Assembly (NCBI GenBank): GCA_027080245.1
Contig: JALWSN010000577.1
Coordinates: 1-10,893, forward strand
Direction of reading: 5' to 3'
DNA length: 10,893 nt
Origin: Ignavibacteriales bacterium
GTDB lineage: Bacteria; Bacteroidota; Ignavibacteria; Ignavibacteriales; Melioribacteraceae
The translations under genes were made by a program, and so were the position numbers. Of this stretch, positions 1 to 8,642 are shown in pieces. The number at the start of each line of letters is the position of its first letter. Position 1 is the first letter of the stretch. The notes under the pieces are model-generated. The model did not search any database. It had not been told where the DNA came from and was given only the letters and a program-made list of their open reading frames with translations.

Positions 1-1007
1 CTTTAACAATAGAAGAACGCAAGCCCTACTTCTACAAAAAAGCCTCGCCCAAATGGCAAATCAGCCCAAGGTTAGGCATTGCTTATCCCGTTTCGGCTAC
101 GGGCGTCGTAAGATTTTCCTACGGACATTTCTTACAAATTCCTTCCTTCATGTACTTATTTAATAACGCCACTTACAAAGTACCTCTTTCGGGCGACCCC
201 GGAACGGTTTACGGCAACCCGGATTTAAAAGCCCAGCAAACAATAATGTACGAAATAGGATTCAAACAAGAATTCGAAAACACATTCGCAATCGACGTTA
301 CGGCTTATTACAGAGACATTAGAAATTGGATAACGGCGGGAACTGTAATTGAGACCAGAAACGGAGTGCCTTTTGCACGTTACGTGAACAAAGATTACGC
401 AAACGTCAAGGGTTTAACTTTTAATTTTACGAAAAGATTCAAAGACCATTATTCAATTAATTTTAACTACACTTACCAAGTGGCTGAAGGCAGCAACTCT
501 CGCCCCGAAGAAGAATTCGAAGCTCAACGCAGCGGGCGCGCCCCTTCTCTTTACTTAATCCCGCTCGATTGGGACCAGCGTCATCTTTTGAACCTCGACG
601 TTTACATAGGAGGCGACACATGGGGCTTAAGTTTGTTAGCCCGCTACGGAACGGGGCTGCCTTACACGCCCGCAATCACTCAATACGTTTCCGAACGTGG
701 AATCACTTCAGGATTTTTAAGAAACAGCCGGCGCCGCCCAAATCAATTTTCCGTAGATTTGAGAATGGACAAATCCTTTAAGATTGACGGCGTAAGATTA
801 ACGGCGTTCATGCGCGTGACAAATTTGTTCGATAACCACATTGTTACAAACGTTTTTGCCGATACAGGCGACCCCGATTTTACGACAGTCGGGCAAAACA
901 TTGGCAAGGATCCAAACAGACCTAACACAGTTCAAGAATACTTGATTAGCCCATGGCATTACGCCCCGCCGCGGCGCGTTGAAGTTGGGTTAGAAATCTC
1001 GTACTAA
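1..1007 (+). CDS. TonB-dependent outer-membrane receptor, C-terminal part (5' end outside window)
   Basis: The open frame runs in from the window edge (first complete codon at nt 3), so an ATG at 150 would be internal and is not the start. About 334 residues are visible. They read as the second half of a 22-strand TonB-dependent receptor barrel: the segment SPRLGIAYPV...FSYGHFLQIPSF (nt 60-149), then NPDLKAQQTIMYEIGFKQ and a series of amphipathic strands such as DVTAYYRDIRNW, and an aromatic C-terminus (VEVGLEISY) as expected for barrel insertion by the Bam complex. The family takes up ligands across the outer membrane using TonB-ExbBD energy. The plug and any carboxypeptidase-regulatory-like or SusC-type N-terminal domains lie outside the window, so the substrate cannot be told and SusC membership cannot be tested. 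It is the first visible gene of a co-directional cluster; the next gene begins 23 nt downstream. Confidence 0.88.
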   Translation, partial: LTIEERKPYFYKKASPKWQISPRLGIAYPVSATGVVRFSYGHFLQIPSFMYLFNNATYKVPLSGDPGTVYGNPDLKAQQTIMYEIGFKQEFENTFAIDVTAYYRDIRNWITAGTVIETRNGVPFARYVNKDYANVKGLTFNFTKRFKDHYSINFNYTYQVAEGSNSRPEEEFEAQRSGRAPSLYLIPLDWDQRHLLNLDVYIGGDTWGLSLLARYGTGLPYTPAITQYVSERGITSGFLRNSRRRPNQFSVDLRMDKSFKIDGVRLTAFMRVTNLFDNHIVTNVFADTGDPDFTTVGQNIGKDPNRPNTVQEYLISPWHYAPPRRVEVGLEISY

Positions 1008-1030
1008 ATAGAATTTTCAGGAGGAAATAA

Positions 1031-4000
1031 ATGAAAAAGTTTTTAGTGTTAAATCTTTTTGCAGCCTTAATTTTCGGCAATTTCATTTTTGCTCAGCGTC
1101 AGCACATTCCGGGTAAGGAGCGTGGCGACGCAAGTAAAAGAGCAAAAGCGCAAATGGAAGGCAATAGAATCAGAACAACAATTTTTAATTTTTGCTTTTC
1201 TGGCAGAACGGGCGGTCAGTTCCCTATTTCCGTTCAAACCCCATACGAATGGCCCAAAAACACGGGACACGTTTACCTTGCTTTGCAAGCTCTTTTAATT
1301 GGCGGAGAAGTCGTGGACGATTCGGGCGAAACGCAGCATATTATCGACGTTCCTTCCTACCGAACCTCCCCGCAAGGCAAAAGTTGGAACATTGAACCCG
1401 TACCGGGCTATTACAACGAAAATCGCGCCACGCGTTCGTTGGCAAATAGCGTTGACCCGACCACATGGCCGAAGTTTTGGCCCGACAGAATGAACGATAA
1501 AGTCGACCCCGGCTGGAAAGGCTCGTGGGACGGCTATTTCGGCAAAAACATTTTTAACGCCGACCAGGAAATGTTCTATAGAGCTTCCGACGACGATTAC
1601 GACCGCTACGCGAATTATTTCCCCGACACTACGGATTTGACGAGAAAAGGGCTGGGACTTTTAATAGACGTTCGAGCCCTTGCCTGGTCTCAAGTTTTAG
1701 TACAGGACGCTATTTACCTTTTACACACTATTAAAAACGACGGGACGAAAGACATCAAAAAAGTAGGCGTCACCGTTTGGTTCGCCGATTTCGTTGGCGG
1801 TAACGGAGATTCTCAAGACGACATTTCTGAATTCGATTTAATTGAAGACATTCTTTGGGCAAGAGATTCCGACAATCGCGCGCCCGATTTCGGAAACGAC
1901 CCGGTTGGAATCGTCGGAGTTTCCTTCCTTGAAACTCCGGGCAACTCTACAGATAGAATTGACAACGACGGCGACGGTGAAGCTAACGGACCAATAGTTA
2001 CTCAGGAAATGCTCGAAGGGGAAATTCCCGACAATTTAAAAGACGACAACCACAACGGACTAATTGACGAAAACAAAGGCGACATTGCTTTCGACACTCA
2101 ACAAGGCGTTCAATACGCGGATTACATCGACAACAACGGCAACGCCGAAGACGGAGCGCCCAAAGTAACTCAGGCCATGATTGATTTGGCGGCGCAGGAC
2201 AAATGGCATCGCTGGCCTTTAATGGACGCCAAGCAGGATAGCGTCGTTTGGCTGCTTGAAGTCGGTCCGGAAGATCTGGGACACGCCTTTAAGGACAACA
2301 TCGACAACGATGGCGACGGAGAAGATGGCAGTCCGGTAGTTACACAAGCAATGATTGATTCCGCAGCAAAAGATGCGCCTTACTACCGTTACAAAGTGCC
2401 CGGCACTAACATCATGCTTTACGACTTAAAGCAAGAAGACCTTGGTCACAAATACGCCGACGGCATCGACAACGACGGAAACGGTGCAATTGACGAAAAC
2501 ATGGACGAAGGAATAGACGAAATGGTTGACGAATCCCGCAGCGACGGCATCGACAACGACGGAGATTGGAACCCCCTTACCGACGACGTGGGTTTGGACG
2601 GCGTGCCTAACACCGGCGACTACGGCGAAGGAGACGGAAAGCCCACCTCGGGCGCTGGCACGGGGCTGCCCGGCGAACCGAACATCGACGTAACGGACGT
2701 TTCGGAAACAGACCAAATTGGAATTACCAACGCGCAAAAAATTGCCGCGGGAGGATTAAACATAAACAGCGACGCCCAGATGTGGTTCGATTTCCTGATT
2801 CCAGGCAAATTCTTTGAACCTTTCCCGGTTATTACAGGCGATTACGATTTGTTCGTTTCTTCGAGCTTTTTCCCGCTTAAAGCCGGACAAACCGAACCTA
2901 TTTCTCTCGCGGTTATTTTAGCCAACGGACCTCAGCAGGACCCCGGCGGGAAAGCCAGAAAAGCCGCTATTCTGCGCAAAAGAGTTCGCGTTCAGGAAAC
3001 TTACAACAACGATTACCAATTCGCTAACGCGCCTTTAATTCCAACGCTTACGGCTATTCCCGGCGACAATAAAGTAACGCTTTACTGGGACAACGTCGCC
3101 GAAAGTTCTTTCGACAGGTACATTTCCAAAATTGGCGGCAACGGCCACGACTTTGAAGGCTACAAGCTTTACAGAGCATCCGACCCCGCGTTCCTCGATG
3201 CGGAAACAATTACCAACGGTTTCGGCAACCTTCAATTTAAAAAGCCAATTGCAATTTTTGATTTGAAAGACGGCATCACCGGCTTCGATTCCGTGGGAAT
3301 AGACGGAGTTCACTACTACCTTGGAAACGACTCGGGATTAAAACATTCGTTTGTGGATTCTACAGTTAAAAACGGTTTTAAATATTACTACGCTCTTGTT
3401 GCTTACGATTTCGGCTACCCCGAAGGCGGTATCATTCCAGCCGAATCCCCGATGCGAATTTCCGTTCAGGAAGACGGAAGCGTTAAACTTGGCAAAAACG
3501 TTGTAGTCGTTACGCCCGAGGCGCCTTCCGCTGGTTACCTGCCGCCTACTCTCGGAGAAATTCAACATGTTGAAGGTTCTTCCACCGGGAAAATCGGTTA
3601 CGAAATTGTGGACATCAACAAAATTAAAGACGGACATGTTTACTACATTACGTTCGAGGATACAACCAAGGCGGCTAAAAAATTAGGCGCGCAGGATACG
3701 TTGACAACCAAGAATTTTACCCTTGTCGATTCCACCGAAAACAGAGTGGTTATTGACCACAGCAAAAACATGGATTACAACTACGAACAGCCCATTACCG
3801 ACGGGTTCAGATTAAGATTCAAAAATGAAGACAGAGTAGCGTTAAACACCACTACGTCAAAATGGAGCGACGCAAAAATTGCGCCGTTTGCGTTCGAAAA
3901 ATTTACCTTCATTTCAATTTCCGGCGAACCCCGCCCTAACGATTACGACATTATTTTCGGGGACGTTGGAATCGATACTTCGACGACAATTCGCCTAAAA

Positions 4001-4675
4001 GGCGCCGGTTTCGATTACACATTTCCGCCAAAACCGGTTAATTTCAGAGTATACAACGAAAGCGCTAAAAAATTCATTAAGTTTGGATTTATTGAAGTAG
4101 ACCCCCAAGGCGGAGGCGACGGAAAATTAACTGCAAAAAAAGCCTTCAAGGACAGGATTGTCTTCATCGAAAAAAACAAAAATGGAGAAGACGTGTTTAC
4201 ATGGTGGTTCTACCTGGCTCAGGATACAACGGGCGGTTACCGTTTTCCTCAAGCGGGGGACACCGCCTACGTCCGTTTGAAGAAACCCTTCCTTTCCACG
4301 GACGTTTACAGATTTGTAGCCCGGGCAGGCAGAATCGACAAAGATAAAGCAAAACAAAGTTTGGATAAAATTAAAGTAGTTCCTAATCCCTACTCTGCAT
4401 CGGCATTGTGGGAACCTCAGAATCCTTACACTTCGGGTAGGGGTCCGCGTGAATTACACTTTACGCATTTGCCGGCTAAATGTACAATCAGAATATTTAC
4501 CGTCGACGGCGAGTTGGTTCGGGAATTACATCACAACTCGCCTTACAATGATGGCGCGGAAATCTGGGACATGCTTTCGAAGGACAAGCTTTCAATTTCG
4601 TACGGAATTTACATTTACCAGGTGGAAGCTCCGGGAATAGGAACGAAAATAGGCAAATTTGCGGTAATTAAATAA
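1031..4675 (+). CDS. Large secreted protein with Ca-loop-like repeats, FN3-like domain and T9SS-like C-terminal tail
   Basis: A 1214-residue exported protein. The start is ATG with an AGGAGG ribosome site 6 nt upstream (1019-1024). Residues 1-21 form a signal peptide with a hydrophobic core ending FIFA before Gln22. Residues about 300-515 hold repeated acidic loops: IDNDGDGE (310-317), DDNHNGLIDEN (338-348), IDNNGNAED (366-374), IDNDGDGED (424-432), DGIDNDGNGAIDEN (477-490) and DGIDNDGDW (505-513). These resemble EF-hand or thrombospondin-type-3 calcium loops. Residues about 668-808 look like a fibronectin III domain (VTLYWDN, FEGYKLYRAS, YYYALVAYD). From about 1112 (DKIKVVPNPY) to the end (KIGKFAVIK) is a beta-sandwich tail like T9SS sorting domains. 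It sits between a TonB receptor and a PorV-like gene, so a cell-surface partner of the receptor is plausible. No catalytic motif was recognised; the function is unknown. Confidence 0.85.
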   Translation: MKKFLVLNLFAALIFGNFIFAQRQHIPGKERGDASKRAKAQMEGNRIRTTIFNFCFSGRTGGQFPISVQTPYEWPKNTGHVYLALQALLIGGEVVDDSGETQHIIDVPSYRTSPQGKSWNIEPVPGYYNENRATRSLANSVDPTTWPKFWPDRMNDKVDPGWKGSWDGYFGKNIFNADQEMFYRASDDDYDRYANYFPDTTDLTRKGLGLLIDVRALAWSQVLVQDAIYLLHTIKNDGTKDIKKVGVTVWFADFVGGNGDSQDDISEFDLIEDILWARDSDNRAPDFGNDPVGIVGVSFLETPGNSTDRIDNDGDGEANGPIVTQEMLEGEIPDNLKDDNHNGLIDENKGDIAFDTQQGVQYADYIDNNGNAEDGAPKVTQAMIDLAAQDKWHRWPLMDAKQDSVVWLLEVGPEDLGHAFKDNIDNDGDGEDGSPVVTQAMIDSAAKDAPYYRYKVPGTNIMLYDLKQEDLGHKYADGIDNDGNGAIDENMDEGIDEMVDESRSDGIDNDGDWNPLTDDVGLDGVPNTGDYGEGDGKPTSGAGTGLPGEPNIDVTDVSETDQIGITNAQKIAAGGLNINSDAQMWFDFLIPGKFFEPFPVITGDYDLFVSSSFFPLKAGQTEPISLAVILANGPQQDPGGKARKAAILRKRVRVQETYNNDYQFANAPLIPTLTAIPGDNKVTLYWDNVAESSFDRYISKIGGNGHDFEGYKLYRASDPAFLDAETITNGFGNLQFKKPIAIFDLKDGITGFDSVGIDGVHYYLGNDSGLKHSFVDSTVKNGFKYYYALVAYDFGYPEGGIIPAESPMRISVQEDGSVKLGKNVVVVTPEAPSAGYLPPTLGEIQHVEGSSTGKIGYEIVDINKIKDGHVYYITFEDTTKAAKKLGAQDTLTTKNFTLVDSTENRVVIDHSKNMDYNYEQPITDGFRLRFKNEDRVALNTTTSKWSDAKIAPFAFEKFTFISISGEPRPNDYDIIFGDVGIDTSTTIRLKGAGFDYTFPPKPVNFRVYNESAKKFIKFGFIEVDPQGGGDGKLTAKKAFKDRIVFIEKNKNGEDVFTWWFYLAQDTTGGYRFPQAGDTAYVRLKKPFLSTDVYRFVARAGRIDKDKAKQSLDKIKVVPNPYSASALWEPQNPYTSGRGPRELHFTHLPAKCTIRIFTVDGELVRELHHNSPYNDGAEIWDMLSKDKLSISYGIYIYQVEAPGIGTKIGKFAVIK

Positions 4676-4702
4676 AAGTTTAAAAATAAAAGGAGAACAA
4701 TT

Positions 4703-5731
4703 GTGTTGAACAAAAAAAATCTAATTGTTGCCCTAACAATATTTTCCGCGGCGTTTTTTTCCCTGAATGCGCAGGAAGTAACGAAGACGGGAACTACAGC
4801 CGCTAAATTTTTGAGCATAGGAATTGGTCCGCGCGCCAACGCAATGGGCGCCGCGTTTACTTCCGTGGCAAACGACGCTTCGGCGATGTACTGGAACCCC
4901 GCCGGCATCGCTCAAATACAAAACTACCAGGCAATTTTCACTTACACTAAAATGTTTGCCGGCTTGAACTTAAATTACTTTGGCGTGGTAGTCCCAACGG
5001 GCAGTTTTGGAACAATAGGCGTTAGCGTAACGGCGTTAAATTACGGCAAAATGGAAGTTACTACGGAATTGCATCCGGAAGGCACCGGGCAAATGTTTTC
5101 CGCGGGCAGTTACGCGTTCGGTTTAAGTTATGCGCGCTACATTACGGACATGTTCATTGTGGGCGGAAGTTTTAAATACATCAGGGAAGATATTTCAAAT
5201 TCCTCGGCGCAGGGAATCGCTTTCGACATTGGCACTATTTTCACCACCCCGTTCTACGGAATTAAATTTGCCAGCAGCATTACTAATTACGGAACAAAAA
5301 TGAGAATGACCGGGGAAGATTTGTTAGTGCAGCACGACACGGACCCGCAGCGATTTGGCAACAATTCCTCGTTGGACGCTTACCTTTCCACCGATGCATT
5401 TGAGTTGCCGCTTAAATTGCAAATAGGAATTTCGCGAGAATTTACGTTCTTGAACAATCAGCGGCTAATTTTAGCCTTCGACGCCAACTACCCCAACGAC
5501 AACACACAGTGGATTAACTTAGGCGGCGAGCTTTCTTTGTTCGACAATACCGTTTACCTGCGCGGCGGCTACAAATCCTTATTTCAAAAAGATAGCCAGG
5601 AAGGACTGACTTTAGGTTTTGGAATCAGGTATTCTCAATCGGGCTCGTATTCAATAGCCTTGGATTACGCGTTTCAGAAGTTTAAGTATTTGGAAAACAC
5701 ACACAGTTTTGCGGTAATGTTTTCTTTCTAA
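4703..5731 (+). CDS. PorV/PorQ-family outer-membrane beta-barrel protein
   Basis: A 342-residue protein read from a GTG start with an AGGAG site 7 nt upstream (4691-4695). Residues 1-23 are a signal peptide ending LNA before Gln24. Residues 35-72 carry the family signature: AKFLSIGIGPRANAMGAAFT, then VANDASAMYWNPAGIA. The rest is alternating beta strands ending in FAVMFSF, typical of FadL-like barrels in the PorV/PorQ (UPF0164-type) family. In the type IX system, PorV carries cargo bearing C-terminal sorting domains to the surface attachment complex; many paralogues have no assigned role. Its place between two genes for proteins with such tails, 27 nt after the first, suggests a dedicated export or anchoring partner. 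That link is inferred from context. Whether it is the main PorV of the cell or a paralogue cannot be told here. Confidence 0.87.
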   Translation: MLNKKNLIVALTIFSAAFFSLNAQEVTKTGTTAAKFLSIGIGPRANAMGAAFTSVANDASAMYWNPAGIAQIQNYQAIFTYTKMFAGLNLNYFGVVVPTGSFGTIGVSVTALNYGKMEVTTELHPEGTGQMFSAGSYAFGLSYARYITDMFIVGGSFKYIREDISNSSAQGIAFDIGTIFTTPFYGIKFASSITNYGTKMRMTGEDLLVQHDTDPQRFGNNSSLDAYLSTDAFELPLKLQIGISREFTFLNNQRLILAFDANYPNDNTQWINLGGELSLFDNTVYLRGGYKSLFQKDSQEGLTLGFGIRYSQSGSYSIALDYAFQKFKYLENTHSFAVMFSF

Positions 5732-5810
5732 TTATTAAAAAAAATATTATATTTTAAACAGTTTTTCATATTTTAAAAACATATTTAATCACTAAAATAA
5801 GGGGAGTAAT
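5732..5810 (+). promoter_or_regulatory. AT-rich leader between the PorV-like gene and the multi-module binding-protein gene
   Basis: This 79-nt gap is much more AT-rich than its neighbours and contains the decamer ATATTTTAAA twice (5749-5758 and 5768-5777), with a related ATATTTAA at 5782-5789. It ends in a purine-rich ribosome site (AGGGGAG, about 5800-5806) just before the ATG at 5811. There is no convincing terminator hairpin after the upstream gene, so read-through is likely, but the length and composition would also allow a separate promoter for the fourth gene. No exact match to the Bacteroidota -7 consensus TAnnTTTG was found. The promoter role is inferred. Confidence 0.3.
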
Positions 5811-7952
5811 ATGCGAAAATTATTCACATTATCTCTAATATTGATGTTGGGCTTTGCCTTTTCTACCAAAGCTCAAAAAATCAATCTTACGCTCCAAGTG
5901 AACATGAAAGTCCAAATAGCGAAGGGGAATTTTAATCCTTCGACGGACGTCGTTCGCTGCGCGGGAGCGTTTCAAGGTTGGGATCCCGGAAGCGCTCCGG
6001 ATATGACAGACAGCGACGGGGACAGCGTTTACACTGTTACCTATTCGGTTGATCCGAACCAAACCTACCAATACAAATTCCTCATTGGAACCGCTTGGGG
6101 ACACGACGAAAGCCACAACCGTTCGGTAACGGTTGGCGCAAGCGACACTACTTTGGCTCCGGTCTTTTTCAACGACGATTCAACAATGCCAACCGGACAA
6201 GTTGCAAGCGTAACTTTTGAAGTGGACATGAGCATTAAATCCGCCAAGGGCGCATTTAATGCCGCCACCGATACGGTTTACCTCCGAGGTAGTTTTAACG
6301 GCTGGGGCGAAACTTTAATGGACGACAGCGACGGCGACCTTGTTTATTCCGTAACTGTTGACAGTTTGCCCGTAGGCGAAAAAGAATCATTTAAATTCTT
6401 CTACACGCCAAATGTTTGGGAAGATAATCCCAACAGAGAGTACGTTGTGCCGGCCGGAGGCGGAACATTCCACGATTTCTTTAATCGTGACAGCACTCAA
6501 CCTCAAGGCTTTGCGAGCGTTACCTTTGAAGTGGACATGAGCGTAAAAGCAAAAGAAAAAACTTTTGACCCTACAAAACAAAACGTTTATTTAAGCGGCA
6601 ACTTTAACGGTTGGGAAAAAACCAAAACTCAAATGGACGACAGCGACGGCGACTCGGTTTACGTTGTGACTGTCGACAGTCTGTCTGTTGGAGATAAAAT
6701 ATTATTCAAATTCCTCTACAATCCACCGCTTGTTTGGGAGAGCGATCCCAATAGAGAGTACAAGGTTCCAAAAGGAGGCGGAACTTTCCACGATTATTTC
6801 GATCGCGACAGCGTGGTTAATATTACCAGCGATGGAAACGTGCTCTTTACCGTAGATATGAGCGTAATGGACGAAGTTGGAATTTACGACAACACAAAAG
6901 ATTCCTTGCAGGTAAGAGGCGGATTCAACGGCTGGAGCGACGGCGACAGGCCTCGTTCGGTAATGAGCCAAAATCCGTTGGCACCGAATACCTGGACGTT
7001 GAACGTTCCGTTTACCAATCAACCGGTTAACGAAGATTTACTTTACAAATTCTACGTTAAAAAAGCCGACAGCACGGACATCTGGACCGACGGTTGGGAA
7101 AGGCCCACAAGCACAGGCGGCGGCAACAGAGCCGTTCCGTTCAAAGGCGCTACCGACCAGGATGCCGGGAAAGTTTATTACGATGATATTATGCCCGGAC
7201 AGGTAATTGAATCGGGTAAAAACATTAGCATTACTTTTCAAATCGACATGTCGATTGCAATGAATAAAGATTCGGTAGCCGTTCCATTCAATCCTTCGAC
7301 CGACACTCTTTACTGGATTGGAGAACAACCCTCGTTCGTTCGCACACAGGGTTGGGAAGACACCGACGACATGAAGGTGCTAATGATGACAGACCCGGAC
7401 GGCGACGGCGTTTACACGGGAACTCTTACCGTTAAGACCCCTTCGTTCAATTCTTTTGTTTACAGATACGGCTACGTTAGCAAATCGGATGGTTCGTTCG
7501 TTCACGAGCCGGCAGGCTTTGGAAACTTCGCTTACAGGGTAAGGTACATTAAAATGAACGGCGACAGACAATTTGTTCAGCCTTACACCGCGCCGGTTGA
7601 CCATTGGACAAACCGCGAAAACAAGAAAGACCAGTGGGAGCCCAATCCGTTACTAACGGCGGTTAAAGAATCAGGCAATGGCGCGCCGGCTAAGTTCGAA
7701 TTGCAACAGAACTACCCCAATCCGTTCAACCCCTCTACTGTTATTCGTTTCAGCGTGCCTACTAAAACTTTGGTAAAATTGGATGTGTTCAACATTCTTG
7801 GTCAAAAGGTTACTACTTTAGTAAACAAAGTATTGAACGCCGGAAGTTACGAAGTGAAATTTGTAGGAGTAAGTTTGAGCTCAGGTATTTACCTCTACAA
7901 AATAACAGCCGGCAATTACACGGCTACAAAGAAAATGATGCTGTTGAAGTAG
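5811..7952 (+). CDS. Secreted protein with five glycogen/starch-binding-like modules and a T9SS type A sorting domain
   Basis: A 713-residue exported protein with a signal peptide (1-21, ending TKA before Gln22). Five tandem modules of about 105-150 residues begin near 23, 132, 235, 342 and 471. Most open with a strand like VTFEVDMS, then F(N/Q)GW, a DSDGD.VY turn and FKF. The pattern matches the E-set carbohydrate-binding fold of CBM48/CBM20 and the AMPK-beta glycogen-binding domain. The Trp/Lys/Trp positions that contact glucan in AMPK-beta appear as W57/K89/W96, W165/K195/W203 and W268/K300/W309 in modules 1-3. Module 4 keeps FNGW (372-375); module 5 is divergent (QGW). Residues 629-713 are a classic T9SS type A tail (FELQQNYPNPFNPST, then GIYLYKI and KKMMLLK). 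No glycosidase domain is present, so it is probably a surface glucan- or protein-binding protein. The ligand is inferred. Confidence 0.85.
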   Translation: MRKLFTLSLILMLGFAFSTKAQKINLTLQVNMKVQIAKGNFNPSTDVVRCAGAFQGWDPGSAPDMTDSDGDSVYTVTYSVDPNQTYQYKFLIGTAWGHDESHNRSVTVGASDTTLAPVFFNDDSTMPTGQVASVTFEVDMSIKSAKGAFNAATDTVYLRGSFNGWGETLMDDSDGDLVYSVTVDSLPVGEKESFKFFYTPNVWEDNPNREYVVPAGGGTFHDFFNRDSTQPQGFASVTFEVDMSVKAKEKTFDPTKQNVYLSGNFNGWEKTKTQMDDSDGDSVYVVTVDSLSVGDKILFKFLYNPPLVWESDPNREYKVPKGGGTFHDYFDRDSVVNITSDGNVLFTVDMSVMDEVGIYDNTKDSLQVRGGFNGWSDGDRPRSVMSQNPLAPNTWTLNVPFTNQPVNEDLLYKFYVKKADSTDIWTDGWERPTSTGGGNRAVPFKGATDQDAGKVYYDDIMPGQVIESGKNISITFQIDMSIAMNKDSVAVPFNPSTDTLYWIGEQPSFVRTQGWEDTDDMKVLMMTDPDGDGVYTGTLTVKTPSFNSFVYRYGYVSKSDGSFVHEPAGFGNFAYRVRYIKMNGDRQFVQPYTAPVDHWTNRENKKDQWEPNPLLTAVKESGNGAPAKFELQQNYPNPFNPSTVIRFSVPTKTLVKLDVFNILGQKVTTLVNKVLNAGSYEVKFVGVSLSSGIYLYKITAGNYTATKKMMLLK

Positions 7953-7973
7953 AAATACTTTTTAAGCATTTTA

Positions 7974-8010
7974 ATAAGCGTCGGGGGAAATTCCTTCGGC
8001 GCTTTTTTAT
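7974..8010 (+). terminator. Rho-independent terminator of the envelope gene cluster
   Basis: Beginning 22 nt after the stop codon, AAGCGTCGGGGGAA (7976-7989) pairs with TTCCTTCGGCGCTT (7991-8004). The stem is continuous when three G-T(U) wobbles are allowed, with a tight AAATT-type loop, and a T tract follows (to 8008). On the opposite strand there is no comparable T run, so it should act mainly on the + strand transcript. Confidence 0.82.
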
Positions 8011-8109
8011 TTGGTTATTTTTCCACGCAGAAAGTGCAGAGGGAAATTGGAAATAGGGCTTTGTTTTGAAACGGCAAGAGTTGGAAAAACAAAAACTGAA
8101 CAAATTAAA

Positions 8110-8149
8110 CGACTAAGGGACTAAGAGACGTAGAGGCTAAGAGAGAAAG
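8110..8149. repeat. Imperfect 8-bp tandem repeat (five units)
   Basis: Five consecutive octamers read CGACTAAG, GGACTAAG, AGACGTAG, AGGCTAAG and AGAGAAAG, with consensus close to RGACTAAG. The decay towards the right end suggests an old slippage-type repeat. No function is visible. Confidence 0.6.
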
Positions 8150-8280
8150 AAAATTACGGTTCTAAATATTTTTTACTTTTGAATTAAGAATGAATTAGAG
8201 GAAAAGACATTTACAGCAACTTGTTACTTAAGACTTATTCCTTAAGATTTTTCAAACAACTCCTCCCCCGACATTCTCTT

Positions 8281-8316
8281 ATGGATGATTGGATAATTGG
8301 ACAAATGGATGATTGG
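8281..8316. repeat. 12-bp direct repeat with a related middle unit
   Basis: ATGGATGATTGG occurs exactly at 8281-8292 and 8305-8316. The 12 nt between them (ATAATTGGACAA) look like a diverged copy, giving a three-unit 12-bp tandem repeat. It lies just upstream of the diverged repeat segment. Confidence 0.6.
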
Positions 8317-8322
8317 GGCAGT

Positions 8323-8472
8323 ATAGTATCCTCAATCAAGTTTTCGTTTTTTTTGTCAAAATAATTTACTGATGTATTCTTACATTTAATAAAAGAATGG
8401 ACGAATGATTAAAGAATTTTAACCACTTTGTCAATCTCAATATTTGGCTAACTGCTTTGCCGCGCTAGGATG
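8323..8472. repeat. Diverged direct-repeat segment, copy 1
   Basis: The segment opens with a 17-bp string, ATAGTATCCTCAATCAA (8323-8339), repeated exactly at 8948-8964. It closes with GCTTTGCCGCGCTAGGATG (8454-8472), which matches 9032-9051 with one substitution and one inserted base. The middle is longer here (114 nt against 67 nt in copy 2) and only weakly similar. The two copies bracket the cloverleaf array. It may be a second repeat family or an old duplication. Confidence 0.55.
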
Positions 8473-8475
8473 AAG

Positions 8476-8513
8476 AGAGATATCTACCCCGCCAGGGAAG
8501 TGTCAATATGACA
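8476..8513 (+). repeat. Cloverleaf element A, right half only
   Basis: AGAGATATCT (8476-8485) followed by a CCC..GGG-containing arm and TCAATATGACA (8503-8513) matches the right half of the complete elements downstream, with one change in the outer stem (A for G). No matching left half is visible, so the copy appears truncated by the adjoining repeat segment. Its orientation is the same as elements B and D. Confidence 0.6.
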
Positions 8514-8523
8514 AAGTGTTTCC

Positions 8524-8634
8524 TGTCATTTCGAGGGAGTCACGCATTCTGCGGGACGACTGAGAAATCTCTTTTTTCAAGAATGCAAAAGATAAAAGAG
8601 ATATCTCTCCCGACAAGTCGGGATCGATATGACA
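8524..8634 (+). repeat. Cloverleaf palindromic element B
   Basis: The outer stem is TGTCATTTCGA (8524-8534) with TCGATATGACA (8624-8634), paired except for one T-T mismatch. The central hairpin is GAGAAATCTCTTTT (8562-8575) with AAAAGAGATATCTC (8594-8607), with one A-A mismatch. The right arm is TCCCGACAAGTCGGGA (8608-8623), a perfect 7-bp stem that abuts both neighbouring stems with no unpaired base. The left arm (8535-8561) is weaker, with AGTC/GACT and CGCA/TGCG pairing. The element is 111 bp long and starts 10 nt after element A. Confidence 0.75.
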
Positions 8635-8642
8635 ATAAAGAG

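Noticed and set aside
2426..2737. A 103-codon reverse-strand frame within the 1214-residue gene
   Set aside because: It is an antisense shadow of the GAC/GGC-rich acidic repeats; the + strand protein has signal peptide, domains and tail.
4703..5731. Naming the barrel protein porV outright
   Set aside because: The PorV/PorQ family has many paralogues per genome and the other T9SS genes are not in view, so only the family level is supported.
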